This document shows positions 15,074 through 23,293 of a stretch of DNA of 64,000 nucleotides, in pieces (position 1 is the stretch's first letter; each line of letters starts with the position of its first letter). The notes under the pieces were generated by a model, which saw nothing but the letters and a program-made list of their open reading frames with translations, made no database searches and was not told the origin of the DNA. This DNA comes from Magnetospirillum sulfuroxidans (lineage in GTDB: Bacteria; Pseudomonadota; Alphaproteobacteria; Rhodospirillales; Magnetospirillaceae): assembly GCF_018224925.1 (NCBI RefSeq), contig NZ_JAGTUF010000012.1, forward strand, positions 1-64,000, given 5' to 3'. Both the position numbers and the translations under genes were made by a program.

Positions 15074-15714
15074 GGCCGCACCTGATCAAGCAGCTTTTCC
15101 ACCTGTGGCAGGATACGGCCGACGATGATCGCCACCCCCGGCCCGGTGGGATGCATGCCGTCTTTTTGATTGAGCGCCGGATTGGCGGCGACGCCGTCGA
15201 GAAAAAACGGATAAAGCGCCACAATGCGGGCCTTGGCCACCTGGGCGAAGACGGCGCGATAGGCGGCGGCGTATTCAGGCCCCAGATTGGGCGGCGCCTC
15301 CATGCCGGCCAGCAGCACCTTGACCCCCGCCGCCTGAAGCTTGCCGACAATGGCATCCAGGTTGGCCCGCATATTGGCCGGGTCCAGGCCGCGCAAACCG
15401 TCATTGGCGCCCAAGGCGACGATGGCCGCGTGCGGTTTGTCGGCCAAGGCCCACTCCAGCCGCGCCAGCCCGCCGGCCGAGGTGTCGCCGGAAACCCCGG
15501 CATTGACGACGCGGACGTCGCGGCCCTTGGCTCGCAACGCCGCTTCCAGTTGCGCCGGAAAAGAATCCTGGGCCGACAAACCATAGCCGGCGGTCAGCGA
15601 ATCGCCCAAAGCCAGCAGCGTGACCGGCGCCGCCGCCCAGGCCGTCGTGTTGACAAGCATCGTCAGCGCGCCATATGCGAGCAATGATCTCCAGCAGAAA
15701 GTCCTGCGCCGCAT
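15070..15714 (-). CDS. tesA: SGNH-family esterase/thioesterase, TesA type
   Basis: A 214-residue secreted lysophospholipase/arylesterase/thioesterase I. A signal peptide covers residues 1-28 (LLAYGALTML core, cut near WAA). SGNH blocks are clear: GDSL at 37-40 with Ser39, the block II Gly in NAGVSGDTS, GAND, and the final D185-x-x-H188 in DGMHP. It is divergent from the ybbA-ybbP exporter genes, the same arrangement as in E. coli. Its ATG and that of ybbA share one CATG, so neither gene has its own leader outside the other. Confidence 0.9.
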   Translation of the reverse strand: MRRRTFCWRSLLAYGALTMLVNTTAWAAAPVTLLALGDSLTAGYGLSAQDSFPAQLEAALRAKGRDVRVVNAGVSGDTSAGGLARLEWALADKPHAAIVALGANDGLRGLDPANMRANLDAIVGKLQAAGVKVLLAGMEAPPNLGPEYAAAYRAVFAQVAKARIVALYPFFLDGVAANPALNQKDGMHPTGPGVAIIVGRILPQVEKLLDQVRP

Positions 15715-16396
15715 GTCCCAATCCCATTCCAAGCCGCTGATCCATTTACGCGGCGTTACCCTCAACTTGGCGAGCTTGGCCGGCGAGGTCAACGTTCTGC
15801 GTGGTATCGACTTGGATGTCGCCGCTGGCGAGACCATCGGCATCGTCGGTCCGTCGGGTTCGGGCAAGTCCTCGTTGTTGATGGTGCTGGGCGGATTGGA
15901 GCGGGCCAGTGGCGGCGTCGTCCAGGTTGCCGGTCAGGATTTCAACGCCCTGGGCGAAGATGCGCTGGCGCGGCTGCGCCGGCATTCCATCGGCATTGTT
16001 TTCCAGTCGTTTCAATTGATCCCAACCATGACGGCATTGGAAAACGTGGCGGTGCCGCTGGAATTGGCCGGCATCGCCGACGCCCAAGAACGGGCGGCGG
16101 CGGAATTGCACTCCGTCGGTCTGGGCCATCGCCTCGACCATTACCCCGGCCAGATGTCGGGCGGCGAGCAACAACGCGTCGCCCTGGCCCGTGCCGTCAT
16201 CGCCCGCCCCCGTTTGCTGCTGGCCGACGAACCCACCGGGAATCTGGATGGGGCCACCGGCGCCGATATCAGCCAATTGCTGTTTGACATGCACCGCCGT
16301 CACGGCTCGACCCTGGTCCTGGTGACCCATGATCCGACGCTGGCCGCGCGCTGTGGCCGGGTGGTGCGGCTGGCCGATGGCCGGGTGGCGGCATGA
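15713..16396 (+). CDS. ybbA: ABC transporter ATPase, YbbA type
   Basis: The 227-residue ATPase subunit of a MacB/LolD-class system. Walker [10 protein letters not shown] is at 46-54, the signature is [14 protein letters not shown], and Walker [14 protein letters not shown] follows, with the H-loop VTHDP. It pairs with the permease that starts four bases before its end. The neighbouring TesA suggests a role in lipid or ester handling at the envelope, but the substrate is unproven. The frame is open for 93 bases upstream, yet [12 protein letters not shown] at 15713 is the natural family start. Confidence 0.9.
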   Translation: MSQSHSKPLIHLRGVTLNLASLAGEVNVLRGIDLDVAAGETIGIVGPSGSGKSSLLMVLGGLERASGGVVQVAGQDFNALGEDALARLRRHSIGIVFQSFQLIPTMTALENVAVPLELAGIADAQERAAAELHSVGLGHRLDHYPGQMSGGEQQRVALARAVIARPRLLLADEPTGNLDGATGADISQLLFDMHRRHGSTLVLVTHDPTLAARCGRVVRLADGRVAA

Positions 16397-18918
16397 TCGT
16401 CGCCTCGATGCGCTTGGCTCGCCGCGAATTGCGCGGCGGGCTCAAGGGGTTTCGCATTCTGGTTGCCTGTCTGGCCCTGGGGGTGGCGGCCATCGCCGCC
16501 TCGGGATCCCTAAAGGCGGCGTTTCACCGCGCCTTGGCCGAAGACGGGCGGGCGCTGTTGGGCGGCGATGTGGAATTGCGCCAGTCCTATGTGCCGATAA
16601 CCGCCGAACAAAAGGCTTTTCTTCAACATTACGGGACCGTATCGGAAACCGCCGACATGCGGGCCATGGCCAAGGTCGGGGAAGCGCGCCGGCTGGTTGA
16701 ACTAAAAGGGGTGGATGACGGCTATCCCTTGGCTGGAATTTTGCTGACCCAGCCGCCGCTGCCGCTGGCCGAGATCTTGGATCAGCGCAATGGTTCATGG
16801 GGGGGCGCGGCGGACCCGCATTTGCTGGAATCCTTAGGTGTCGGACTGGGCGAACATATCCAGATCGGCGCCATCACGGTGGAAATCCGCGCCACCATCA
16901 CCGCCGAACCTGATCGCGTCGCCAATGCCTTGGCCTTTGGCCCACGCCTGCTGGTCAGCACTCAAGCCGTCGCCGCCAGCGGCTTGGTTCAGCCCGGCAG
17001 CCTGATCCGCTGGGGCGCCCGCCTGGCTTTGGCCGCCGGCGCCGATACGGCCGAGGTTAAAAGCCAACTGGCCGCCGCTTTTCCCGATGCGCCGTGGAAC
17101 TGGCGCGATTTGACCGATGCGGCACCGGGACTGGACCGCATTCTCGACAATCTGGCCGCCTTTTTGACCCTGGTCGGCTTGACCGCCTTGCTGGTCGGCG
17201 GCATCGGCATCGCCAATGCCGTCAAGGCCTATCTCGACGGCAAACTCAGCCATATCGCCATCCTGAAATCCCTGGGGGCGCCGGGACGGCAGATCGGCCT
17301 GATCTATGGTCTGCTGATCGGCAGCCTGTCCGCCCTGGGCATCGGCTTGGGCTTGCTCCTCGGGGCTGTCGCCCCGTGGGCGGTGGTCACCCTGGCCGGC
17401 GAATCGCTGCCGCTGGCGGCGCGCATCGCCCTTTATCCCCAGCCTTTGATGGCGGCGGCGGCCTTTGGCGTCCTCACCGCCCTCAGCTTCGCCCTGTGGC
17501 CGCTGGCCCAAGCCACCCGCGTGCCGCCCACCACTTTGTTTCGACAAGCCATCGAACCCTTGCCCGGCCATCCCGGTTGGCCGGTGCTGGTGACCTTGAC
17601 AAGCAGCGCCTTGGCCCTGGCCGCCCTCGCCATCCTGACTGCCGATCGCCGCGAACTGGCCGCCATTTTCGTCGCCGCCGCCATCTTCTTGCTTGGCTTG
17701 TACCGACTGCTTGCCGCCGGCTTGTCGCGGCTGGCGGCCCTGGCGGCGCGGCGGCGGCGCGGTCTGATGGCCCGACCGGCGGCACGGGTGGCATTGGCCA
17801 ATCTGCACCGTCCCGGCTCGGCCGTGGTGTCCATGGTGCTGTCGCTGGGATTGGGTTTGACCGTCTTGGTGACCATCGCCCTGATCGAAGGCAATTTGGC
17901 CCGCCAATTCGGCGAGACCTTGCCGGCACAAGCCCCCAGCTTCTATTTCATCGACCTGCAACCGGACCAAAGCGCGCAATTCGACCGCCTGGTCCATGCC
18001 GCCGCCGCCCAAGCCACGATCGAAAAAGCCCCCATGGTGCGCGGCCGCATCACCCATCTGCACGGCCAGCCCATCGACGCGGTCACCGTTTCGCCCGAGG
18101 CGCAATGGGCCGTGCGCGGCGATCGCGGTCTGACGGCCGCCGCCACCCCACCGCCCCATACCAAGCTGGAATCGGGAACATGGTGGCCGGCCGATTACGT
18201 CGGCCCGCCGCTGGTCTCCATTGATGCCGGTCTGGCCAAGGGCATGGGCCTGCGGGTGGGGGACAGCATGGCAATCAATATCCTGGGCCGCGAGATAACC
18301 CTGACCATCGCCAGCCTGCGGCAGGTGGAATGGACCAGCCTGAACATGAATTTCGCCCTGATCTTGTCGCCCAACGCCCTGGCTGGGGCGCCGTTCATCC
18401 ACATCGCCACCGTGCACGCGCCGGAAGCGGACGAAACCAGGGTGGAACGGGCGGTGACCGATGCCTTACCCAATGTTTCGGCCATCCGGGTCAAGGAAGC
18501 CCTGCAACAGGTTCGGGCGATGATCGCCAATGCCGATCTGGCGGTGCGGCTGGCCGGACTGGTCACCGTGGCGGCCGGCGCCCTGGTTCTGGCCGGCGCG
18601 GTAATGGCCGGCCATCGCCGCCGCGTGCGCGAGGCGGTGATCCTTAAGGTTCTGGGGGCCACCCGCGCTGAATTGTGGCGGGCCTGGCTGCTGGAATTTT
18701 CCATCATCGGCGCCAGCACCGGCCTGTGTGCCGCCTTGTTCGGCTCGCTCGCCTCGTGGGCCATTTTGGTGCACGTCATGCGCGGCGACTGGGTTTTCCT
18801 GCCCGGCTTGACTTTGGCCATCTTGGGCATCTGCATCACCGCCGCCTTGACCGCCGGATTCGCCGGCGCTTTCGTCGCCTTGCGCCGACCGGTGGCCCCG
18901 GCATTACGGCAGGAGTAA
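16393..18918 (+). CDS. ybbP: FtsX-like ABC permease, YbbP type
   Basis: An 841-residue inner-membrane permease, the partner of YbbA. One membrane segment lies near the N-terminus (ILVACLALGVAAIAASG), then a large periplasmic domain, then two FtsX cores, one at about 250-390 and one at about 690-835. Ten transmembrane segments are expected. The length and duplicated FtsX layout match YbbP. It overlaps ybbA by four bases. It is probably a mechanotransmitter-type system rather than a simple importer; no transported molecule can be named. Confidence 0.88.
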   Translation: MIVASMRLARRELRGGLKGFRILVACLALGVAAIAASGSLKAAFHRALAEDGRALLGGDVELRQSYVPITAEQKAFLQHYGTVSETADMRAMAKVGEARRLVELKGVDDGYPLAGILLTQPPLPLAEILDQRNGSWGGAADPHLLESLGVGLGEHIQIGAITVEIRATITAEPDRVANALAFGPRLLVSTQAVAASGLVQPGSLIRWGARLALAAGADTAEVKSQLAAAFPDAPWNWRDLTDAAPGLDRILDNLAAFLTLVGLTALLVGGIGIANAVKAYLDGKLSHIAILKSLGAPGRQIGLIYGLLIGSLSALGIGLGLLLGAVAPWAVVTLAGESLPLAARIALYPQPLMAAAAFGVLTALSFALWPLAQATRVPPTTLFRQAIEPLPGHPGWPVLVTLTSSALALAALAILTADRRELAAIFVAAAIFLLGLYRLLAAGLSRLAALAARRRRGLMARPAARVALANLHRPGSAVVSMVLSLGLGLTVLVTIALIEGNLARQFGETLPAQAPSFYFIDLQPDQSAQFDRLVHAAAAQATIEKAPMVRGRITHLHGQPIDAVTVSPEAQWAVRGDRGLTAAATPPPHTKLESGTWWPADYVGPPLVSIDAGLAKGMGLRVGDSMAINILGREITLTIASLRQVEWTSLNMNFALILSPNALAGAPFIHIATVHAPEADETRVERAVTDALPNVSAIRVKEALQQVRAMIANADLAVRLAGLVTVAAGALVLAGAVMAGHRRRVREAVILKVLGATRAELWRAWLLEFSIIGASTGLCAALFGSLASWAILVHVMRGDWVFLPGLTLAILGICITAALTAGFAGAFVALRRPVAPALRQE

Positions 18919-18929
18919 ATTTACCCAAT

Positions 18930-18960
18930 CTTGACGGGATGGGATTATCATCCAACATAT
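18930..18960 (+). promoter_or_regulatory. putative hsp20 promoter
   Basis: CTTGAC at 18930 is followed after 17-18 bases by AACATAT (18954-18960). The -35 fits both housekeeping and heat-shock (CTTGAA) factors, and the -10 region CCAACATAT is a partial match to the heat-shock CCCCATNT. The leader to the gene would be about 100 bases. Confidence 0.4.
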
Positions 18961-19065
18961 GAGGACAAGGCGGTGCCAATACCCGAAGGGGAGGACCGCC
19001 GAAACGGGCGCCGATACCGGGCCCTTTATGCCCCGCTCACTCGCTCACCCCGAGGAGGAGATTTC

Positions 19066-19569
19066 ATGAGCCGCATGTCTGCCTTCAACAGTCCACTTTT
19101 ATTGGGTTTCGACCATTTCGAGCGCGTCCTCGACCGCGTCGCCAAAAGCCAGGGCGAGGGCTATCCCCCCTATAATATCGAGCAGATCGGCGAAAACGGC
19201 CTGCGCATCACCTTGGCTGTGGCTGGTTTTTCCATGGATGATCTGGCCGTCGGTCTGGAAGATAATCAGTTGATCATTCGCGGCCGTCAGAGCGAAGACG
19301 ACCCCGACCGCATTTTTCTGCATCGCGGCATCGCGGCCCGCCAATTCCAACGCGCCTTTGTCCTGGCCGAAGGCATCGAAGTGCAATCGGCCACCTTGGA
19401 TAACGGCTTGCTGCATATCGACCTGTACCGCCCCCGCCCCGAACCGCGGGTCAAGACCATTCCCATCAGCGGCGCCAGCCCAAGCAGCGACCGCGCCGGT
19501 CCCCGCACCATCGACGTCGCGGACGAAGATGTCCGCAACGTGCGCTCCCGGCCCAGAACCGGCCAATAG
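19066..19569 (+). CDS. small heat shock protein, Hsp20 family
   Basis: A 167-residue alpha-crystallin-type holdase that binds unfolding proteins in the cytoplasm. It has the class A layout of alphaproteobacteria: N-terminal FDHFERVLDRV, crystallin domain at about 35-135 (YNIEQIGENGLRITLAVAGF to GLLHIDLYRP), and the C-terminal IPIS motif for oligomer contacts. The start at 19066 follows a strong GAGGAGGAG site, which may pair with the CTCACTCGCTC just upstream. The DUF1150 gene follows after 11 bases, a conserved pair in this class. Confidence 0.93.
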   Translation: MSRMSAFNSPLLLGFDHFERVLDRVAKSQGEGYPPYNIEQIGENGLRITLAVAGFSMDDLAVGLEDNQLIIRGRQSEDDPDRIFLHRGIAARQFQRAFVLAEGIEVQSATLDNGLLHIDLYRPRPEPRVKTIPISGASPSSDRAGPRTIDVADEDVRNVRSRPRTGQ

Positions 19570-19580
19570 GAGGTACGACC

Positions 19581-19802
19581 ATGAACCGAGATTATTCAAC
19601 CGCCCTGCACCCCATGAGCGCCGCTGACTTCGCCGCCTGGGGCATGCCCGTTCTCGCCTTCGTCAAACCCATCGTCGTCGACGAGCAGACCAGCTGGGCC
19701 ATCTACGCCGCCGACGGCACCCAAATGGGCCTGGCCCCCAGCCGCGCCATCGCTTTCGCCGCCATCATCCAACACGAATTGGAACCGGTCAGCGTGCATT
19801 GA
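19581..19802 (+). CDS. DUF1150 family protein
   Basis: A 73-residue protein of the alphaproteobacterial DUF1150 family, function unknown. The typical core is visible: DFAAWGMPVLAFVKPI, then WAIYAADGTQMG and a helix ending in ALAR-like AIAFAAII. It follows hsp20 with a good ribosome site (AGGAGG), so it probably shares heat-shock control. Confidence 0.85.
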   Translation: MNRDYSTALHPMSAADFAAWGMPVLAFVKPIVVDEQTSWAIYAADGTQMGLAPSRAIAFAAIIQHELEPVSVH

Positions 19803-19809
19803 GGCCAGC

Positions 19810-19832
19810 GGGCGGGGATCACTTCCCCGCCC
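19810..19832. terminator. hairpin between DUF1150 gene and convergent gene
   Basis: GGGCGGGG (19810-19817) pairs perfectly with CCCCGCCC (19825-19832) around ATCACTT. The loop holds the stop codon of the minus-strand gene (19819-19821). For the plus-strand operon it lies eight bases after the stop. No T-run on either strand. Confidence 0.55.
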
Positions 19833-20895
19833 CTCCCTTGATCACTGCGGCGAACACATCCCGCATCTGGGCAAAGGCCGGCGGCGGCAGGGCACCCAAT
19901 TGGGCCAATCGGTCGGCGTAACGGCGCACCATCCACACGGTGGCGCCGCCGCCAAAGCTTTGGCGGTATTCCTCTTCCCCCAGTTCGGCGTAAGCGACGT
20001 ACAAGAAGGTCACGAACAGGCGGATATCCTCGCCCAGCACCGGCATCAAAGCGATGATCGCCTCGGTCGAGGTGCCGGCGATCTGGGCGAGAATGCGGCG
20101 CAGATGACCGGAATCCCGCCCCGGGAACAGCCGCGCCAGATCCATCTGGGTGCACACCTTCCACAAGATTTCACCGTCGATGGTATCGCCCGCCGGCTTG
20201 ATCAGCCGCTTGGCGCTGTCGAGCAGCAATGGCTGGCCGCCGCCGGCCATGTTGGCGCGTTCCTCGCGGCTGGCCAGGGCGCGTAATTCCGCCGGTTCGC
20301 GGATATCCATGATCCGGGGCCCCAGCTTCACCACCATGGCCGGCTCCAAGGGGGTGTAATGCGGGATCAAATTCGCCTGCCAATCAAAGCGCAGATAATC
20401 GCGGATCACCGAATACAAGGCGTCGCCGCCGCCAGAGATGGTGCGCACCTGAACCGGCGGCGCCTCCATCAGGCCGACTGAGATCAACAAACGCTTCCAA
20501 CCGGGCAATTTATGGATTTGCGATTCATGCACCCGCTTGCTGATGCCAAGCTTGCGGCGAAAATGCCGCCGGGCGGCGGCGCGCACGATCAAGGCGATGG
20601 CCTCGCCCAAGGATCGGCCGCATGACAGCAGGCCGGTATCCTCGATCACCGGTTGTTTGTCACGGCCGGCAATGGCGGTCACGAACAATTCGGGGCGAGC
20701 GCGAAACAAGGAAAAGCACGATGACAGCACCTCGACGTCATTCATCGCCGTCTCGTAGACGCTGACAGAGGCATCCAATTTTGCCAAGGCGGGGATCTCG
20801 CGCCGAAAAATAGCGGCGATTTCGCCCTTCAGCGCCTCGACAATCAGGTCAGTCGGCCGGGTGTGAGCCTGTGAATCGGCAAAAGCAGCGACCAT
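19819..20895 (-). CDS. hypothetical protein, 358 residues
   Basis: Not recognised. The protein is soluble and mostly helical, without signal peptide or membrane segment. The N-terminal part (1-120) has two cysteines (SSCFSLF, GLLSCGRS) and a basic helix AAARRHFRRKLGISKRVHE. A glycine-rich turn (TISGGGDALYSVIRDYLRFDW) lies near 155-175, and a helical C-terminal third follows (ILAQIAGTSTEAIIALMPVLGEDIRLF). A good site (GGAGGGAG) precedes the ATG. It stands alone, convergent with hsp20-DUF1150. Likely restricted to close relatives. Confidence 0.7.
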   Translation of the reverse strand: MVAAFADSQAHTRPTDLIVEALKGEIAAIFRREIPALAKLDASVSVYETAMNDVEVLSSCFSLFRARPELFVTAIAGRDKQPVIEDTGLLSCGRSLGEAIALIVRAAARRHFRRKLGISKRVHESQIHKLPGWKRLLISVGLMEAPPVQVRTISGGGDALYSVIRDYLRFDWQANLIPHYTPLEPAMVVKLGPRIMDIREPAELRALASREERANMAGGGQPLLLDSAKRLIKPAGDTIDGEILWKVCTQMDLARLFPGRDSGHLRRILAQIAGTSTEAIIALMPVLGEDIRLFVTFLYVAYAELGEEEYRQSFGGGATVWMVRRYADRLAQLGALPPPAFAQMRDVFAAVIKGGAGK

Positions 20896-21011
20896 GCGCC
20901 ACTCCCTCCAAACTTATGCACACCCATCCCCGCTATGGTATTAACACTAGGATAAATAAAAAGGCAGTGTCGAATTGTGATTTTTGTGCGCGGCACCCAA
21001 ATTAGACCGCC

Positions 21012-21044
21012 AAAAAAAACCAGGGTGGAAAGGCCCCACCCTGG
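21012..21044 (-). terminator. rho-independent terminator of the CoA-lyase gene
   Basis: On the minus strand CCAGGGTGGGG with CCACCCTGG forms a 9-bp stem followed by a run of eight T. It lies 66 bases after the stop at 21110. Confidence 0.9.
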
Positions 21045-21109
21045 TCACAACCTAAAGCAGTTTACACCGGCCGCCCTTTGACAACGATCAGGTCATTGGC
21101 CGGGCGGTA

Positions 21110-22159
21110 TTACAGGCCGTATTTTTCCGCCATCACCGGATCCTTGGCGGCAACCACGCGGGCCAGATCGACCATGACCTTGGCCTGTTTCCAGGTGGCA
21201 TCGTCTTGCATCTTGCCGTCGATCATCACCGCGCCGGTGCCGTCGGGCATGGCGTCCAGGATTTTTTTGGCGAACAGCACTTCGTCGGCATCGGGACTGA
21301 ACACTTTCTTGGCGATGTCGATCTGGCTGGGGTGCAAGCTCCAGGCGCCGGCACAGCCAAGCAGGAAAGCATTGCGGAACTGCGCCTCGCACGCCGCCCC
21401 ATCGGAGAAATCGCCGAACGGGCCATAGAACGCCTTGATGCCGGCCGACTGGCAGGCATCGACCATCTTGGCCACGGTATAGTGCCACAAATCCTGCTGG
21501 AACAAGGTGCGCGGCGCATCATTCTTGGCGTCTTCAAGAACGCCATAAAACGGATGGCCGCCGCCGACACGGGTGGTCTTCATGCCGCGCGACGCCGCCA
21601 GATCGGCCGGCCCCAGGCTCATGCCATGCATGCGCGGGGACGCTTGGGCGATGGCGGCGACGTTTTCGACACCCAGCGCCGTCTCCAAGATGGCGTGGAT
21701 CATGATCGGCTTGGTCACCCCATGCTTGGCTTCCAACTGAGCCAACAGCTGATCCAGGTAATGGATGTCCCACGGACCTTCCACCTTGGGCAGCATGATG
21801 ACGTCCAGATTATTGCCGGCTTCCGCCACCAAGGTGGTGACGTCGTCCAAAAACCAGGGCGAATTCAGGCAATTGACGCGGGTCCACAAACCGGTGCCGC
21901 AGCGCGGATCCCAGGCCTTGGCCACCTCGACAAAGCCGGCCCGCGCCGCTTCCTTGGCGTCGGCGGGAATGGCGTCTTCCAGATTGCCCAGCAAGACATC
22001 GACATTCTTGGCCATGTCGGCGGCCTTGGCCCGCATCTTTTCCACATGCGGCGGGAAGAAATGGATCATCCGCTCCAGCTTCACCGGCAATTCGCGATAG
22101 GGCGCGGGGGCGCCGATGGCCAGCGGCTCGAAGAACTTCCGGGGCGGCTTGATGCTCAT
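21110..22159 (-). CDS. CitE/malyl-CoA-lyase-like CoA ester lyase
   Basis: A 349-residue TIM-barrel enzyme of the HpcH/CitE superfamily. It shows [24 protein letters not shown], the catalytic-region Glu in [24 protein letters not shown] and [16 protein letters not shown], all as in malyl-CoA and beta-methylmalyl-CoA lyases. It is about 30 residues longer than classical Mcl1. Reversible cleavage of a malyl- or methylmalyl-CoA is inferred from the family and from the nearby methylmalonyl-CoA mutase; a malyl-CoA thioesterase is also possible. An ATG with AGAGGA upstream sets the start; a TTG three codons earlier is less likely. Confidence 0.75.
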   Translation of the reverse strand: MSIKPPRKFFEPLAIGAPAPYRELPVKLERMIHFFPPHVEKMRAKAADMAKNVDVLLGNLEDAIPADAKEAARAGFVEVAKAWDPRCGTGLWTRVNCLNSPWFLDDVTTLVAEAGNNLDVIMLPKVEGPWDIHYLDQLLAQLEAKHGVTKPIMIHAILETALGVENVAAIAQASPRMHGMSLGPADLAASRGMKTTRVGGGHPFYGVLEDAKNDAPRTLFQQDLWHYTVAKMVDACQSAGIKAFYGPFGDFSDGAACEAQFRNAFLLGCAGAWSLHPSQIDIAKKVFSPDADEVLFAKKILDAMPDGTGAVMIDGKMQDDATWKQAKVMVDLARVVAAKDPVMAEKYGL

Positions 22160-22242
22160 GATGCGCAATCCTCTTGCGGGGAATCAGGTCAGGGGCGCAA
22201 TAATGATGCGTGATACTGCGCCGCACAAGAGGTTTGTTGCGA

Positions 22243-23097
22243 TTACCAGCCCTGTTTCAGCCCATGGGCGATTTCGGCGTAATCGGGTTCGCTGTCCGGG
22301 CACAGCACGCCGTGGCGGATCAGGAAGTCCAGCACCACCAGATTGACGTTGTACTTGAAGTCCTGGGTATCGCGGATGCGGGTCTTGACCTCGTCCACAT
22401 CCATCAGGGTAAAGCTGGCCACTTCACCGTCGGTATTGCGCGGGGTGAAGTCAGCGGGCAGTTCCAGGTCATAGCAGAACATGACGTCGGGTTTCAGCCC
22501 CCACGAATCTTCCAGGCAATACGAAATTACCCCGGCCGGACGGGCGGTGCGGGCCAGATCTTCCGGCATGCCGGCTTCCTCGGCCGCTTCCTTGATCAGG
22601 TTGTCTTGCAGCGACAGATGCGCCGGTTGGCCGCCGGCGATCAGATTATCCAGCTTGCCCGGCGCCACCGCCCGATCGGTCGCCCGCGTCGCCACCCACA
22701 ATTTAAGCCGGTCGCCGTCGCGGACAAAGCCGTTGACGTGAACACCAAAGGCACGCACGCCAAACAGACTGACCACGCCGCGATCCATGGTCATCAGCGG
22801 CGTGTCTGACCAACGTTGCGCGACGCGATAGCGTTCGCCGCGCAAGGCCGGCGTCTGCCATTTGACATGCAAGGCCCGGCAGACCTCGTCGACCGCCGCC
22901 GAGCGGGCGTCATGGCCGATGAGATGAGGATGCAGGCTGACAGCGTCGGCGGTGACGGTGAAAACCCGTGGGTAATCTTCCAGATGCCAGGCGACATCGG
23001 CCCGCACCCAACCCACATGGCGCTCTTCCACCAAGAAGGGACGAAAGCGATCAAGCTCATGTTGATTGCAAAGGGCGATATGATCGAGGAAAGCCAT
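22243..23097 (-). CDS. NUDIX hydrolase with DUF4743 N-terminal domain
   Basis: A 284-residue protein with an N-terminal DUF4743-like domain (1-110) and a NUDIX domain. The Nudix box runs from Gly155 to Gly176 and ends KEAAEEAG; Lys169 stands in the usual Arg position. The family includes fungal Tnr3-like enzymes acting on damaged thiamine diphosphate, so a housecleaning pyrophosphatase is the best guess. The start at 23097 is set by MAFLDHIALCNQHEL; the open frame before it crosses the divergent promoter region of the mutase gene. Confidence 0.82.
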   Translation of the reverse strand: MAFLDHIALCNQHELDRFRPFLVEERHVGWVRADVAWHLEDYPRVFTVTADAVSLHPHLIGHDARSAAVDEVCRALHVKWQTPALRGERYRVAQRWSDTPLMTMDRGVVSLFGVRAFGVHVNGFVRDGDRLKLWVATRATDRAVAPGKLDNLIAGGQPAHLSLQDNLIKEAAEEAGMPEDLARTARPAGVISYCLEDSWGLKPDVMFCYDLELPADFTPRNTDGEVASFTLMDVDEVKTRIRDTQDFKYNVNLVVLDFLIRHGVLCPDSEPDYAEIAHGLKQGW

Positions 23098-23181
23098 GAT
23101 GCTGCTCGCATTTTGTCCATGGCCAAGGTGCCTGTGCGTCCCCCCCCGAGTCAAGGCCGGGCGGACTGGTAACACCACTGT

Positions 23182-23210
23182 TTGACGCATGGCGGCATGC
23201 GCAACGTTAT
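23182..23210 (+). promoter_or_regulatory. putative promoter of the methylmalonyl-CoA mutase gene
   Basis: TTGACG (23182-23187) and CGTTAT (23205-23210) are 17 bases apart, 84 bases before the ATG. A very GC-rich run (CCCCGGGGG) follows in the leader. Confidence 0.5.
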
Positions 23211-23293
23211 TTCGCCGAGAATGGACGAAACCCTGGGGTAAGCGTATACTCCCGCCGCCCCGGGGGTAAAAATAAGGTTTGCGGAGGAATAAA

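Noticed and set aside
16834-18417. 527-codon minus-strand frame opposite ybbP
   Set aside because: Antisense to a full-length FtsX-type permease, Gln/Gly-rich, no start signal.
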